Of a stretch of 64,000 nucleotides of DNA, positions 1 through 8,194 are shown piece by piece (position 1 is the first letter of the stretch; every line of letters begins with the position of its first letter). The notes below the pieces were generated by a model, which did not search any database, was not told the origin of the DNA, and worked only from the letters and a program-made list of their open reading frames with translations. The translations under genes and the position numbers were made by a program. The stretch comes from Sideroxyarcus sp. (GTDB lineage: Bacteria > Pseudomonadota > Gammaproteobacteria > Burkholderiales > Gallionellaceae): positions 124,001-188,000 of the forward strand of contig JAUSBR010000004.1 of NCBI GenBank assembly GCA_030651895.1, given 5' to 3'.

Positions 1-900
1 CGCATCGGCTTCCCCAAGGAACGGCTGAACATGGACCCGCCCAAGATGCTGGTATTGGCGCTGCTCGCCACGGTCATCCTGACGCTGTTCACCGCACTGA
101 TTCTGGCCCGGCGCATCACCCGGCCGCTGGCGCATTTCTCGCGCGCCGCGCAGCGTATCGGTGAGGGCAACCTGCCCGAATCGTTTCCCGAGACCGGCAT
201 TAGGGAGCTGTCGGGACTGGCCGCCACCTTCAACCAGATGGCGGTACAGGTACGCGAACTGCTGGCCAACCGCACCACCATGCTGGCCGGCATCTCGCAC
301 GACCTGCGTACCCCGCTCGCGCGCATGCGCCTGGCCATCGAGATGCTGCCCGAGGGCACCGACCCGAAACTGGTCGCGCGTCTGCAACATGACGTGGACG
401 AGATGAACCAGCTCATCGGCGAGTTTCTCGCCCTGAGCCGCGACTTGCAGAAAGAGACTCCGCAGCAGACCGACATCGACGAGTTGTTGCAGGAATTGGC
501 GGACAACGCCAGGGAAGCGGGAGCGCGGGTGGAGTTTGAACCGGCCGGGAATGCGCTGTGCAACGTCGGCGCGCTATCCCTGCGCAGGGTATTGACCAAC
601 CTGATCAGCAACGCCGTGCGCTACGGCGACAATGACACGGTGACGATCACACGCGAGATCGGGGAGAAGGAGATCGTGATCCGCATCATGGACTGCGGCC
701 CCGGCATCCCCGCGCATGAACTGGAGAACGTCTTCCACCCTTTCTACCGACTGGAGGCCTCGCGCAGCAACACCACCGGCGGCAGCGGCCTCGGCCTCGC
801 CATCGCCCGGCAACTGGCCGACAGCAACGGCTGGAAGATCGAACTGCTCGCGCGTCCCGGCGGCGGCACCGAAGCCAGGCTGACCCTACCGCAGACGTAA
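1..900 (+). CDS. Sensor histidine kinase, EnvZ-like (5' end outside window)
   Basis: C-terminal part of a membrane two-component sensor kinase. The frame is open from base 1, so the true start lies upstream; residue numbers here count from the ATG at 31. A membrane segment (residues 6-26) leads into a HAMP domain (about 27-80). The HisKA box GISHDLRTPLARM puts the phosphoacceptor at His90. The ATPase domain has its N box around Asn190/Asn194, G1 DCGPGIP at 221-227 and G2 GSGLGLAI at 251-258, so it looks catalytically complete. The overall pattern (HAMP sequence, SHDLRTPLAR) is that of the EnvZ/OmpR class, whose regulator normally lies just upstream, out of view here. The stimulus cannot be read because the periplasmic domain is missing. 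The next gene is convergent and ends 17 bases away. Confidence 0.9.
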   Translation, partial: RIGFPKERLNMDPPKMLVLALLATVILTLFTALILARRITRPLAHFSRAAQRIGEGNLPESFPETGIRELSGLAATFNQMAVQVRELLANRTTMLAGISHDLRTPLARMRLAIEMLPEGTDPKLVARLQHDVDEMNQLIGEFLALSRDLQKETPQQTDIDELLQELADNAREAGARVEFEPAGNALCNVGALSLRRVLTNLISNAVRYGDNDTVTITREIGEKEIVIRIMDCGPGIPAHELENVFHPFYRLEASRSNTTGGSGLGLAIARQLADSNGWKIELLARPGGGTEARLTLPQT

Positions 901-917
901 GCCGCCGGCACGCCGGA

Positions 918-2069
918 CTACGATCTCACATCCTCTTCCACGTAGCGCAATATCGCCTCGAACAGCACCTCGCGCGGGAAGGCGTTGTTATGGCGCAGCA
1001 GTCGGTTCCACAACGAGCGCTTCGAGCGGTTGAACGGCAGTGCCACCGCCCAGTGATCCGACTTCAGGTAACCGAGCAATGCCGCGCCCGGCAGCACCTG
1101 GTCGTGGATGAGCATGTGGCTATCGTTGCGCGGCTCCACTTCGGCGAGTTTGGCATAGAGCATGCGCAGGAACCAGTGCATGCGCTGCGGCTTCACGAAG
1201 GTGACCAGCGAGTAATAACGGATACCCTGCGGCATCGTGTGCCAGTTCTTGCGCAGCCAGTGCAGGCAGCGGTCGCGGCTGATGCTCTTGAGGAAGTTCT
1301 CGTTGACGTGCGAACAGGCGCCCGGCGTGGGCAGCAGTTCCAGCACTTTCTTGTAACGGTTGAGCCAGTCGGCCAGCGGGCTGCCGCTGACCACACCGGC
1401 CACGCTGACCACGGCGCGCAGGTTGTGCGGCGTATCGGCGCCCATGCGCCGCAGCGCTTCCAGCGTGTCGGGCAGCCCTTTGGAATATGCCACCACGATG
1501 ACATTGGTGGCGTCCTTGTGTTTGCGCAGGGCGGCTTCGACTATCCTGGCATTGTGTTCGGAGGTGGCGATCCCGCGCACATGCACCACTTCGATGGTGC
1601 CGTAACGCGGCTTGAGATAGTCGTACTCGGTCGCGGGGTCGACCGACACGCCGCGTCCGAACGGCAACGCGACATCGGAGACGCATTCCCACAGCACGCC
1701 GGAGACGATAACGACGACGAGATTGGACGGAGTCTCCGGAAGGTCGACCGGCACCGGCGGCACTGCATCCTCGCCGAGGTTGTGCAGGATCTCTTCGAGC
1801 GTGCGCCCGTCGGGATAGCGCCCCTCGCGCTGTTCCACCACCGCACCAAGCAGGTTGCGAAACTGCGAGCGCTCGTCATGCGCGGGCGGCATGCCCAGCG
1901 GGAACAGCGTCAGCGGCGGCGGCATCTCCTTCTCGCGCAGCATGTAAGTGCCGAACAGGAAACGCCACAGCCACAGCAGCGTGAGTGCGCCGGTCAGCCA
2001 CCACAGACTGTCGGTCAGCCAGAACAGGGACAGCGCCAGCAACATCAAACCCAAAAGAGACAGCTTCAT
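918..2069 (-). CDS. Membrane-anchored alpha/beta-hydrolase-like protein
   Basis: 383 residues. Two hydrophobic helices form the N-terminus (about residues 2-40), followed by a soluble domain. The stretch VVVAYSKGLPD resembles a nucleophile elbow (G/A-x-S-x-G) after a beta strand, which suggests an alpha/beta hydrolase. A catalytic Asp and His cannot be assigned confidently by eye. The start at 2069 was chosen over an upstream one at 2117 because GGAGG lies a few bases before it and the membrane helix begins directly afterwards. It is the last gene of a run with hslR and the decarboxylase (30-base gap to hslR). The substrate is unknown. The hydrolase reading is an inference from one motif and could be wrong in detail. 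Confidence 0.6.
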   Translation of the reverse strand: MKLSLLGLMLLALSLFWLTDSLWWLTGALTLLWLWRFLFGTYMLREKEMPPPLTLFPLGMPPAHDERSQFRNLLGAVVEQREGRYPDGRTLEEILHNLGEDAVPPVPVDLPETPSNLVVVIVSGVLWECVSDVALPFGRGVSVDPATEYDYLKPRYGTIEVVHVRGIATSEHNARIVEAALRKHKDATNVIVVAYSKGLPDTLEALRRMGADTPHNLRAVVSVAGVVSGSPLADWLNRYKKVLELLPTPGACSHVNENFLKSISRDRCLHWLRKNWHTMPQGIRYYSLVTFVKPQRMHWFLRMLYAKLAEVEPRNDSHMLIHDQVLPGAALLGYLKSDHWAVALPFNRSKRSLWNRLLRHNNAFPREVLFEAILRYVEEDVRS

Positions 2070-2098
2070 GCCAACCTCCGTGTATGAGCCAGAAACTT

Positions 2099-2521
2099 CT
2101 ACTCGAAATCCCCCCAAGCGCTGCTGCGGACCTTTCGTGTCCTTTCCTCGAACTCTTCGATCTCACGGCGGTCGCGCTTGGTGGGACGGCCCTTGAGGGT
2201 GGCTTGCGGCAACATCTTAAGATTGGCGGCGATCTCCGCGCGACGGGCACGACTCGCGTCGCTCTCGCAGTAGAGTTTCTGCGCGATGGGTGCTGCACTG
2301 CGCTTGTTGGAAAGCCCCAGCACTTCGATCTCGAAATGATATTGCCCGAGGCGGATGAGCAGACGGTCGCCGATGCCGACGGCCTTGGCCGGTTTGATGC
2401 GCGCCTCGCCCATGGTCACCTTGCCGCTCTCCACGGCATCGGCGGCAAGACTGCGTGTCTTGAAGAAACGCGCAGCCCACAGCCATTTGTCGATACGCAG
2501 TTTTTCGTCGGGGTCGGTCAA
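2099..2521 (-). CDS. hslR: Heat-shock protein 15-like S4 RNA-binding protein
   Basis: 140 residues with an N-terminal S4 domain (LRIDKWLWAARFFKTRS, about residues 8-60) and a basic C-terminal tail, the arrangement of Hsp15. In E. coli, Hsp15 binds 50S subunits still carrying a nascent chain and helps recycle them; cytoplasmic. The only start that keeps the whole S4 domain is a TTG at 2521, with no clear Shine-Dalgarno sequence, so the exact start is uncertain. It lies 26 bases after the decarboxylase stop and is probably co-transcribed with it. Confidence 0.85.
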   Translation of the reverse strand: MTDPDEKLRIDKWLWAARFFKTRSLAADAVESGKVTMGEARIKPAKAVGIGDRLLIRLGQYHFEIEVLGLSNKRSAAPIAQKLYCESDASRARRAEIAANLKMLPQATLKGRPTKRDRREIEEFEERTRKVRSSAWGDFE

Positions 2522-2547
2522 GGGATGTCGGAGGGAAACGCTCTCGA

Positions 2548-4794
2548 CTACTTTACGCAGTCCACGTAGTAAACGCGATCACCATTGTCCTTCTCTGCCA
2601 CCAGGCCGTGGATGTCGGTCTCGAAGCCGGGGAAGCGTTTGTTGAAGTCGCGTGCGAACTTGAGGTAATCGACAATGGTCTTGTTGAAGACTTCGCCCGG
2701 GATCAGTAGCGGGATGCCCGGCGGATACGGCGTCAACAGCACAGCGGTGATGCGCCCTTCCAGATCGTCGATGGAGACGCGTTCGATCTCACCGTGCGCC
2801 ATTTTGGCGAAGGCATCTGAGGGCTTCATCGCCGGCACCATGTTGGACAGATACATCTCGGTGGTCAGCTTCGCCACATCGTTGGCCTTGTAGATGCCGT
2901 GGATCTGGTCGCACAGGTCGCGCAGGCCGATCTTCTCATAGCGCGGATTCTTGGCGATGAACTCAGGCAGCACGCGCCACAGCGGCTGGTTCTTGTCGTA
3001 GTCGTCCTTGAACTGCTGCAGCTCGGTCACCATGCTGTTCCAGCGGCCCTTGGTGATGCCGATGGTGAACATGATGAAGAAGGAATACAGGCCGCACTTC
3101 TCCACCACCACGCCGTGCTCGGACAGGTATTTGGTGACGATGCTGGCCGGAATGCCGCTGTCGGCGAAGTCGCCGTCCACGTCGAGCCCCGGTGTGACCA
3201 CGGTCGCCTTGATCGGGTCGAGCATATTGAAACCCTCGGCCAGTTTGCCGAAGCCGTGCCAGCGGTCGTCGGCGCGCAGCACCCAGTCTTCGCGGTCGGC
3301 CATGCCTTCTTCGGAAAGATAGTCCGGCCCCCACACCTTGAACCACCAGTCCGCGCCGAACTCCTCATCCACTTTGCGCATGGCGCGGCGGAAATCGAGT
3401 GCTTCGGCGATGGATTCTTCCACCAGAGCGGTGCCGCCGGGCGGCTCCATCATCGCGGCAGCCACGTCACACGAGGCGATGATCGCGTACTGCGGCGAGG
3501 TGGAGGTGTGCATGAGATAGGCTTCGTTGAAGCAGTCACGGTCCAGCTTGCGTGACTCGCTGTCGCGCACCAGGATCTGCGATGCCTGGGAGAGACCGGC
3601 CAGCAATTTGTGGGTGGACTGGGTCGAGAAGATCATCGACTCTTTGGCGCGCGGACGGCCTTTGCCGATGGCGTGCATGCTCTTGTAGAAATCGTGGAAC
3701 GCCGCGTGCGGCAACCAGGCTTCGTCGAAGTGCAGCGCGTCGATCTTGCCGTCCAGCATCTCCTTCAGCATCTCCACGTTGTACATCACGCCGTCGTAGG
3801 TGCTCTGCGTGATGGTGAGGATGCGCGGCTTTTTCTTCTTGTCCTTGATGAACGGGTTGGCATCGATCTTTTTCTGGATGGTCGCCAGCTCGAACTCCGA
3901 TTTCGGGATCGGGCCGATGATGCCGAAGTTGTTGCGCGTCGGCGTCAGGAACACCGGTACCGCGCCGGTCATCATGATCGCGTGCAGGATGGACTTGTGG
4001 CAGTTGCGGTCCACCACCACGATGTCGTCGGGTGCCACCATCGAGTGCCACACGATCTTGTTGGAGGTCGAGGTGCCGTTGGTGACGAAGAACAGATGGT
4101 CGGCATTGAAGATGCGCGCCGCATTGCGCTCGGACGCCGCCACCGGACCGGTGTGGTCGAGCAACTGGCCGAGTTCGTCCACCGCGTTGCACACGTCGGC
4201 ACGCAGCATGTTCTCGCCAAAGAACTGGTGGAACATGCGTCCCACCGGAGATTTCAGGAATGCCACGCCGCCGGAGTGACCGGGACAGTGCCAGGAATAG
4301 GAACCGTCCTGGGCGTAATCCACCAGCGCGCGGAAGAACGGCGGCGCCAGCGTATCGAGGTAGGACTTGGCCTCGCGGATGATGTGGCGCGCCACGAATT
4401 CGGGCGTGTCCTCGTGCATGTGGATGAAGCCGTGCAGCTCGCGCAGGATGTCGTTGGGGATGTGGCGCGAAGTGCGCGTCTCGCCGTAGAGATAGATCGG
4501 GATATCGGCGTTCTTGAAACGGATCTCCTGCACGAAGGCGCGCAGGGTGCGCAGCGCCACTTCCGTTTCCTCCACGCTGCCGGCGCCGAACTCCTCGTCG
4601 TCGATGGACAGCACGAAAGCCGATGCACGACTTTGCTGTTGCGCAAATGAAGTGAGGTCGCCGTAACTGGTCATACCGACGACTTCGATGCCCTCTTTTT
4701 CGAGCGCATCGGCCAAGGCGCGGATGCCGTGACCGCTGGCGTTCTCCGAACGGTAGTCTTCGTCGATGATGATGATGGGAAAATTGAACTTCAT
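2548..4794 (-). CDS. Orn/Lys/Arg decarboxylase, PLP-dependent, acid-stress type
   Basis: 748 residues, the full length of the inducible fold-I basic amino acid decarboxylases (AdiA/CadA/SpeF family, 710-760). An N-terminal wing domain (residues 1-130) is followed by the PLP domain: GTSTSNK at 240-246, HFDEAW at 355-360 and the Schiff-base lysine in STHK (Lys396). A C-terminal domain completes it. These enzymes remove CO2 from lysine, arginine or ornithine in the cytosol, consume a proton and support acid resistance or polyamine synthesis. The substrate cannot be settled by eye, and no antiporter gene lies next to it. The start has a purine-rich GAGGAA about 9 bases upstream. It heads a minus-strand run with hslR and the hydrolase. 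Confidence 0.9.
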   Translation of the reverse strand: MKFNFPIIIIDEDYRSENASGHGIRALADALEKEGIEVVGMTSYGDLTSFAQQQSRASAFVLSIDDEEFGAGSVEETEVALRTLRAFVQEIRFKNADIPIYLYGETRTSRHIPNDILRELHGFIHMHEDTPEFVARHIIREAKSYLDTLAPPFFRALVDYAQDGSYSWHCPGHSGGVAFLKSPVGRMFHQFFGENMLRADVCNAVDELGQLLDHTGPVAASERNAARIFNADHLFFVTNGTSTSNKIVWHSMVAPDDIVVVDRNCHKSILHAIMMTGAVPVFLTPTRNNFGIIGPIPKSEFELATIQKKIDANPFIKDKKKKPRILTITQSTYDGVMYNVEMLKEMLDGKIDALHFDEAWLPHAAFHDFYKSMHAIGKGRPRAKESMIFSTQSTHKLLAGLSQASQILVRDSESRKLDRDCFNEAYLMHTSTSPQYAIIASCDVAAAMMEPPGGTALVEESIAEALDFRRAMRKVDEEFGADWWFKVWGPDYLSEEGMADREDWVLRADDRWHGFGKLAEGFNMLDPIKATVVTPGLDVDGDFADSGIPASIVTKYLSEHGVVVEKCGLYSFFIMFTIGITKGRWNSMVTELQQFKDDYDKNQPLWRVLPEFIAKNPRYEKIGLRDLCDQIHGIYKANDVAKLTTEMYLSNMVPAMKPSDAFAKMAHGEIERVSIDDLEGRITAVLLTPYPPGIPLLIPGEVFNKTIVDYLKFARDFNKRFPGFETDIHGLVAEKDNGDRVYYVDCVK

Positions 4795-4831
4795 CTTACG
4801 TTCCTCATGTGAAATTTCAGTGGAGACTCAT

Positions 4832-4848
4832 ATTGGCCGCAGGCCAAT
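4832..4848 (-). promoter_or_regulatory. Hairpin in the decarboxylase leader
   Basis: A perfect 7-base stem (ATTGGCC/GGCCAAT) with a 3-base loop lies about 38 bases upstream of the decarboxylase start, in a locally AT-rich leader (4800-4910). It has no U-run, so it is not a convincing terminator. It could be an operator palindrome or an mRNA structure. The function is not known. Confidence 0.3.
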
Positions 4849-4961
4849 GTGATGTCGGAACTAAAATTAAATTTCATGTATGGCTCCCTACAGGGGAAAA
4901 CAAATAATAGTGGCGCGGATTGTCGCAGGTTTCTTCGGCAACGGGGGAAATACGAAAGGGG

Positions 4962-5180
4962 CTATTCGCGAGGCGGGTAGGGGCTGGCGAGGGTGTCGAC
5001 CAGCTCGGCCAGCACGCTGCGGAACTGCTGCTCGTCGCAACCCATCAGGATGGCGTCCTCGATGGCGTCGCGGCAGACCTGGCGTATCTCGGCCAGGTTC
5101 TCCTGCAACACCTTGTTCTTCTCGAAGCAGGCGATGATCTCGCCTTCGGGGGACCGCCAGATGATCTTTTCGGGCTGCAT
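4962..5180 (-). CDS. Small protein encoded directly after dcd, function unknown
   Basis: 72 residues, soluble and rich in Glu/Gln, with no signal peptide or membrane helix. It is probably mostly helical. It starts two bases after the dcd stop codon, so it is very likely co-transcribed and translationally linked with dcd. No catalytic motif is visible; two cysteines (CFEK, VCRD) are not arranged as a metal site. I do not recognise the family. It reads as a real gene because of the tight spacing and ordinary codon use. Confidence 0.65.
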   Translation of the reverse strand: MQPEKIIWRSPEGEIIACFEKNKVLQENLAEIRQVCRDAIEDAILMGCDEQQFRSVLAELVDTLASPYPPRE

Positions 5181-5182
5181 GG

Positions 5183-5749
5183 CTAGATCTTCGGCAGGGT
5201 CACGCCGACCTGCCCCTGATACTTGCCTCCACGGTCTTTATAGGAGGTCTCGCATACTTCGTCGCTCTCGAAAAACAGCACCTGCGCCACGCCTTCGTTG
5301 GCATATATCTTGGCGGGCAGCGGGGTGGTGTTGGAGAACTCCAGAGTCACATAGCCTTCCCACTCGGGCTCGAACGGGGTGACATTGACGATGATGCCAC
5401 AGCGCGCGTAGGTGGATTTGCCCAGACACACGGTGAGCACGCTGCGCGGGATGCGGAAGTACTCGACGGTGCGCGCCAGCGCGAAGGAGTTGGGCGGGAT
5501 GATGCAGTAATCGGCTTCGACGTTCACGAAAGAACTGGGGTCGAAGTTCTTGGGATCGACGATGGTGCTGTTGATGTTGGTGAAGAGCTTGAATTCGCGC
5601 GAGCAACGGATGTCGTAACCGTAGCTGGAGGTGCCGTAGGACACGATCTTTTTGCCGTCCACTTCTTTAACCTGGTTGGGCTCGAACGGCTCGATCATGC
5701 CGTGCTGTTCGCACATGCGGCGTATCCATTTGTCTGATTTGATGCTCAT
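5183..5749 (-). CDS. dcd: dCTP deaminase
   Basis: 188 residues, normal length. It deaminates dCTP to dUTP in the cytosol, feeding dTMP synthesis. The trimeric-fold motifs are present: [10 protein letters not shown] near residue 41, [10 protein letters not shown] at 110-119, and TLEFSN with the catalytic glutamate at Glu137. The start at 5749 is preceded by GAGGAAAG. It is divergent from metG across a 110-base intergenic region and is followed at two bases by a small unknown gene. Confidence 0.97.
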   Translation of the reverse strand: MSIKSDKWIRRMCEQHGMIEPFEPNQVKEVDGKKIVSYGTSSYGYDIRCSREFKLFTNINSTIVDPKNFDPSSFVNVEADYCIIPPNSFALARTVEYFRIPRSVLTVCLGKSTYARCGIIVNVTPFEPEWEGYVTLEFSNTTPLPAKIYANEGVAQVLFFESDEVCETSYKDRGGKYQGQVGVTLPKI

Positions 5750-5823
5750 CGGTCTTTCCTCAAGATGCTAGTGCTTTTCACAGGGGCGCGATTTTACCTA
5801 ATTCCTCGGCTGTGCGTGGGTTT

Positions 5824-5832
5824 TGCTACAAT
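5824..5832 (+). promoter_or_regulatory. Putative extended -10 promoter of metG
   Basis: TGC followed by TACAAT matches an extended -10 element (TGn TATAAT, five of six). It lies 28 bases before the metG start, leaving a short leader with an AGGA ribosome site. No good -35 box is seen, as expected for an extended -10 promoter. By-eye call only. Confidence 0.4.
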
Positions 5833-5859
5833 CGCGGCCTATTACAGGAACCGCCTCAA

Positions 5860-8043
5860 ATGCCAAGAAAAATCCTCGTCACCTCCGCCCTGCCCTACGC
5901 CAACGGCAGCATCCACTTGGGCCATCTGGTCGAGTACATCCAGACCGACATCTGGGTACGTTTCCAGAAGATGAGCGGCAACACCTGCCATTACGTCTGC
6001 GCCGACGACACCCACGGCACCCCCATCATGCTGCGCGCCGAGAAGGAAGGCATCACACCCGAGCAGCTCATCGCCAAGGTCTGGCTGGAACATTACGACG
6101 ATTTCCGTGCTTTCCATGTGGCTTTTGACAACTACGGTTCCACCAACTCCAGCGAGACCAAGGAGTTCGCCGAAGGCATCTACCGCACGCTCAAGGCCGA
6201 GAACCTGATCGACGTGCGCTCCATCGAGCAGTATTACGACCCGCTCAAGAAGATGTTCCTGCCGGACCGCTTCATCAAGGGCGAATGCCCCAAGTGCGGT
6301 GCGAAAGACCAGTACGGCGACAATTGCGAGGTCTGCGGCGCGGCCTACGCCCCGACCGACTTGAAGAACCCCTATTCCGCCGTATCCGGCGCGCCGCCCG
6401 AGTTGCGCCAGTCCAAGCACTATTTCTTCAAGCTGTCCTCGCCGACCTGCCAGCAGTTCCTGCGCGAATGGACGCGCAGCGGCAGTCTGCAGGCCGAAGC
6501 CTCCAACAAGATGCAGGAGTGGCTGGGTGCCGAGGGTGAGAACAAGCTGACCGACTGGGACATCTCGCGCGATGCGCCCTATTTCGGCTTCGAGATCCCC
6601 GATGCGCCGGGCAAGTATTTCTATGTCTGGCTGGATGCGCCGGTCGGCTACATGGGCAGCTTCAAGCAACTGTGCAAGACCAAGGGCATCAGCTTCGACG
6701 AATTCTGGCGCCAGGGTTCGGATGCCGAGCTGTACCACTTCATCGGCAAGGACATCCTTTATTTCCACGCGCTGTTCTGGCCGGCCATGCTGCAGCACGC
6801 CGGTTTCCGCACACCGACCAAACTGTTCGCGCACGGCTTCCTCACCGTCAACGGCGAGAAGATGAGCAAATCGCGCGGCACCTTCATCACCGCGCGCAGC
6901 TATGTCGACCATGTGCAGAACACCGAATACCTGCGCTACTACTACGCGGCCAAGCTCAACGGCAGCATGGAAGACCTCGACCTCAACCTCGACGACTTCG
7001 TGGCGCGCGTGAACAGCGACCTGATCGGCAAGTACATCAACATCGCCAGCCGCAGCGCGGGCTTCATCAGCAAGCGTTTTGAAGGCAAGCTCGCCGATCA
7101 TGCACTGCTGGCCAAGTGCGCCGATACCAGCGGCCTCGCCGGCAAGCTGGTCGCGGATTTCCCCAAAAAGAACCTGCTGGAAGTGTTGCAGGACTCGGCG
7201 GATCAGATCGCCGAGATGTACGAGGCGCGCGATTACTCGCGGGCCACACGCACCATCGGCGCGCTGCTCGACCTGATCAACGCCTACATCGACGCAACCA
7301 AGCCGTGGGAACTGGCCAAGGACCCGAGCAACGTGCAATGGCTGCAGGGCGTGTGCAGCGTGGCCTTGCAAGCCTTCCGCATCATCACCATCTACCTCAA
7401 GCCGGTGCTGCCGCATCTGGCGCAGGACGTGGAGAGCTTCCTCAATGTCGGCGAGTTGAACTGGCAAGATGCGCGTGAACTGTTGCCCTCCGACCACGGC
7501 ATCAACGCCTACCAGCATCTGATGGCCCGCCTCGACCCCAAGTGCATCGAAGCGATGGTGGAAGCGAACAAGCAAAGCCTGCAACCGACACCGCCGCCGA
7601 CATCACAGCAACGCCATGCCGAACACCAGCAGCACGCTGCTGCGCCCGCTGTCGCCGAAACCGGCGACGCCACTTTACCTTTGAAGAAAATGAACATGAT
7701 CGCCCCCATCGCCGAAACCATCAGCATCGAAGACTTCAGCAAGATCGACCTGCGCGTCGCCCACATCATCAACGCCGAACATGTGGAAGGCGCGGAGAAG
7801 CTGCTGAAACTCACGCTGGACATCGGCGAACCGCAACCGCGTACCGTGTTCGCTGGAATCAAGTCGGCCTACGACCCGGAGAAACTCAAGGGCCGCATGA
7901 CCGTGATGGTCGCCAACCTCGCCCCGCGCAAGATGAAGTTCGGTCTGTCGGAAGGCATGGTGCTGGCGGCATCGGGCGAGACGCCTGGGCTGTTCGTGCT
8001 GTCGCCGGATAGCGGCGCACAGCCGGGGATGCGGATCAAGTAA
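5860..8043 (+). CDS. metG: Methionyl-tRNA synthetase with C-terminal tRNA-binding domain
   Basis: 727 residues. It charges tRNA-Met in the cytosol. Class I signatures are intact: [11 protein letters not shown] near the N-terminus, [11 protein letters not shown] (KMSKS loop), and a zinc knuckle CPKCG...CEVCG in the connective insertion. A low-complexity Gln/His/Pro/Ala linker (about residues 570-605) joins the catalytic and anticodon-binding body to a C-terminal EMAP-II/Trbp111-like domain (about 620-727), which gives dimerisation and general tRNA binding in long MetRS forms. The start at 5860 was preferred over an in-frame upstream one because AGGA precedes it and it begins with the conserved [16 protein letters not shown]. 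Followed by a repeat-bearing spacer and the SthA-like gene. Confidence 0.98.
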   Translation: MPRKILVTSALPYANGSIHLGHLVEYIQTDIWVRFQKMSGNTCHYVCADDTHGTPIMLRAEKEGITPEQLIAKVWLEHYDDFRAFHVAFDNYGSTNSSETKEFAEGIYRTLKAENLIDVRSIEQYYDPLKKMFLPDRFIKGECPKCGAKDQYGDNCEVCGAAYAPTDLKNPYSAVSGAPPELRQSKHYFFKLSSPTCQQFLREWTRSGSLQAEASNKMQEWLGAEGENKLTDWDISRDAPYFGFEIPDAPGKYFYVWLDAPVGYMGSFKQLCKTKGISFDEFWRQGSDAELYHFIGKDILYFHALFWPAMLQHAGFRTPTKLFAHGFLTVNGEKMSKSRGTFITARSYVDHVQNTEYLRYYYAAKLNGSMEDLDLNLDDFVARVNSDLIGKYINIASRSAGFISKRFEGKLADHALLAKCADTSGLAGKLVADFPKKNLLEVLQDSADQIAEMYEARDYSRATRTIGALLDLINAYIDATKPWELAKDPSNVQWLQGVCSVALQAFRIITIYLKPVLPHLAQDVESFLNVGELNWQDARELLPSDHGINAYQHLMARLDPKCIEAMVEANKQSLQPTPPPTSQQRHAEHQQHAAAPAVAETGDATLPLKKMNMIAPIAETISIEDFSKIDLRVAHIINAEHVEGAEKLLKLTLDIGEPQPRTVFAGIKSAYDPEKLKGRMTVMVANLAPRKMKFGLSEGMVLAASGETPGLFVLSPDSGAQPGMRIK

Positions 8044-8049
8044 AACTCT

Positions 8050-8161
8050 CCGTTCGTGGTGAGCCCTTCGATATACTCAGGACAGGCCTGTCGAACCATG
8101 AACGTAGACCTCACCGGCAATCACCGAAGAGTCCGCCCTTCGACAGGCTCAGGACGAACGG
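8050..8161. repeat. Interspersed GACAGGCTCAGGAC-type palindromic repeats, two copies
   Basis: Two related elements lie in opposite orientation between metG and the SthA-like gene. Element A (8050-8104) begins CCGTTCGTGGTGAGC and ends with TGTCGAACCATGAACG. Element B (8134-8161) carries CTTCGACAGGCTCAGGAC followed by GAACGG. Each contains the CTTCGA...CAGG core that I know as a very common dispersed intergenic repeat in proteobacterial genomes. A degenerate relative lies in frame within dnaE (37834-37860). They fill almost the whole 151-base spacer; no gene is seen there. Confidence 0.8.
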
Positions 8162-8194
8162 ATAGATATCCCTTCATTCACCGGACATTTCGAA

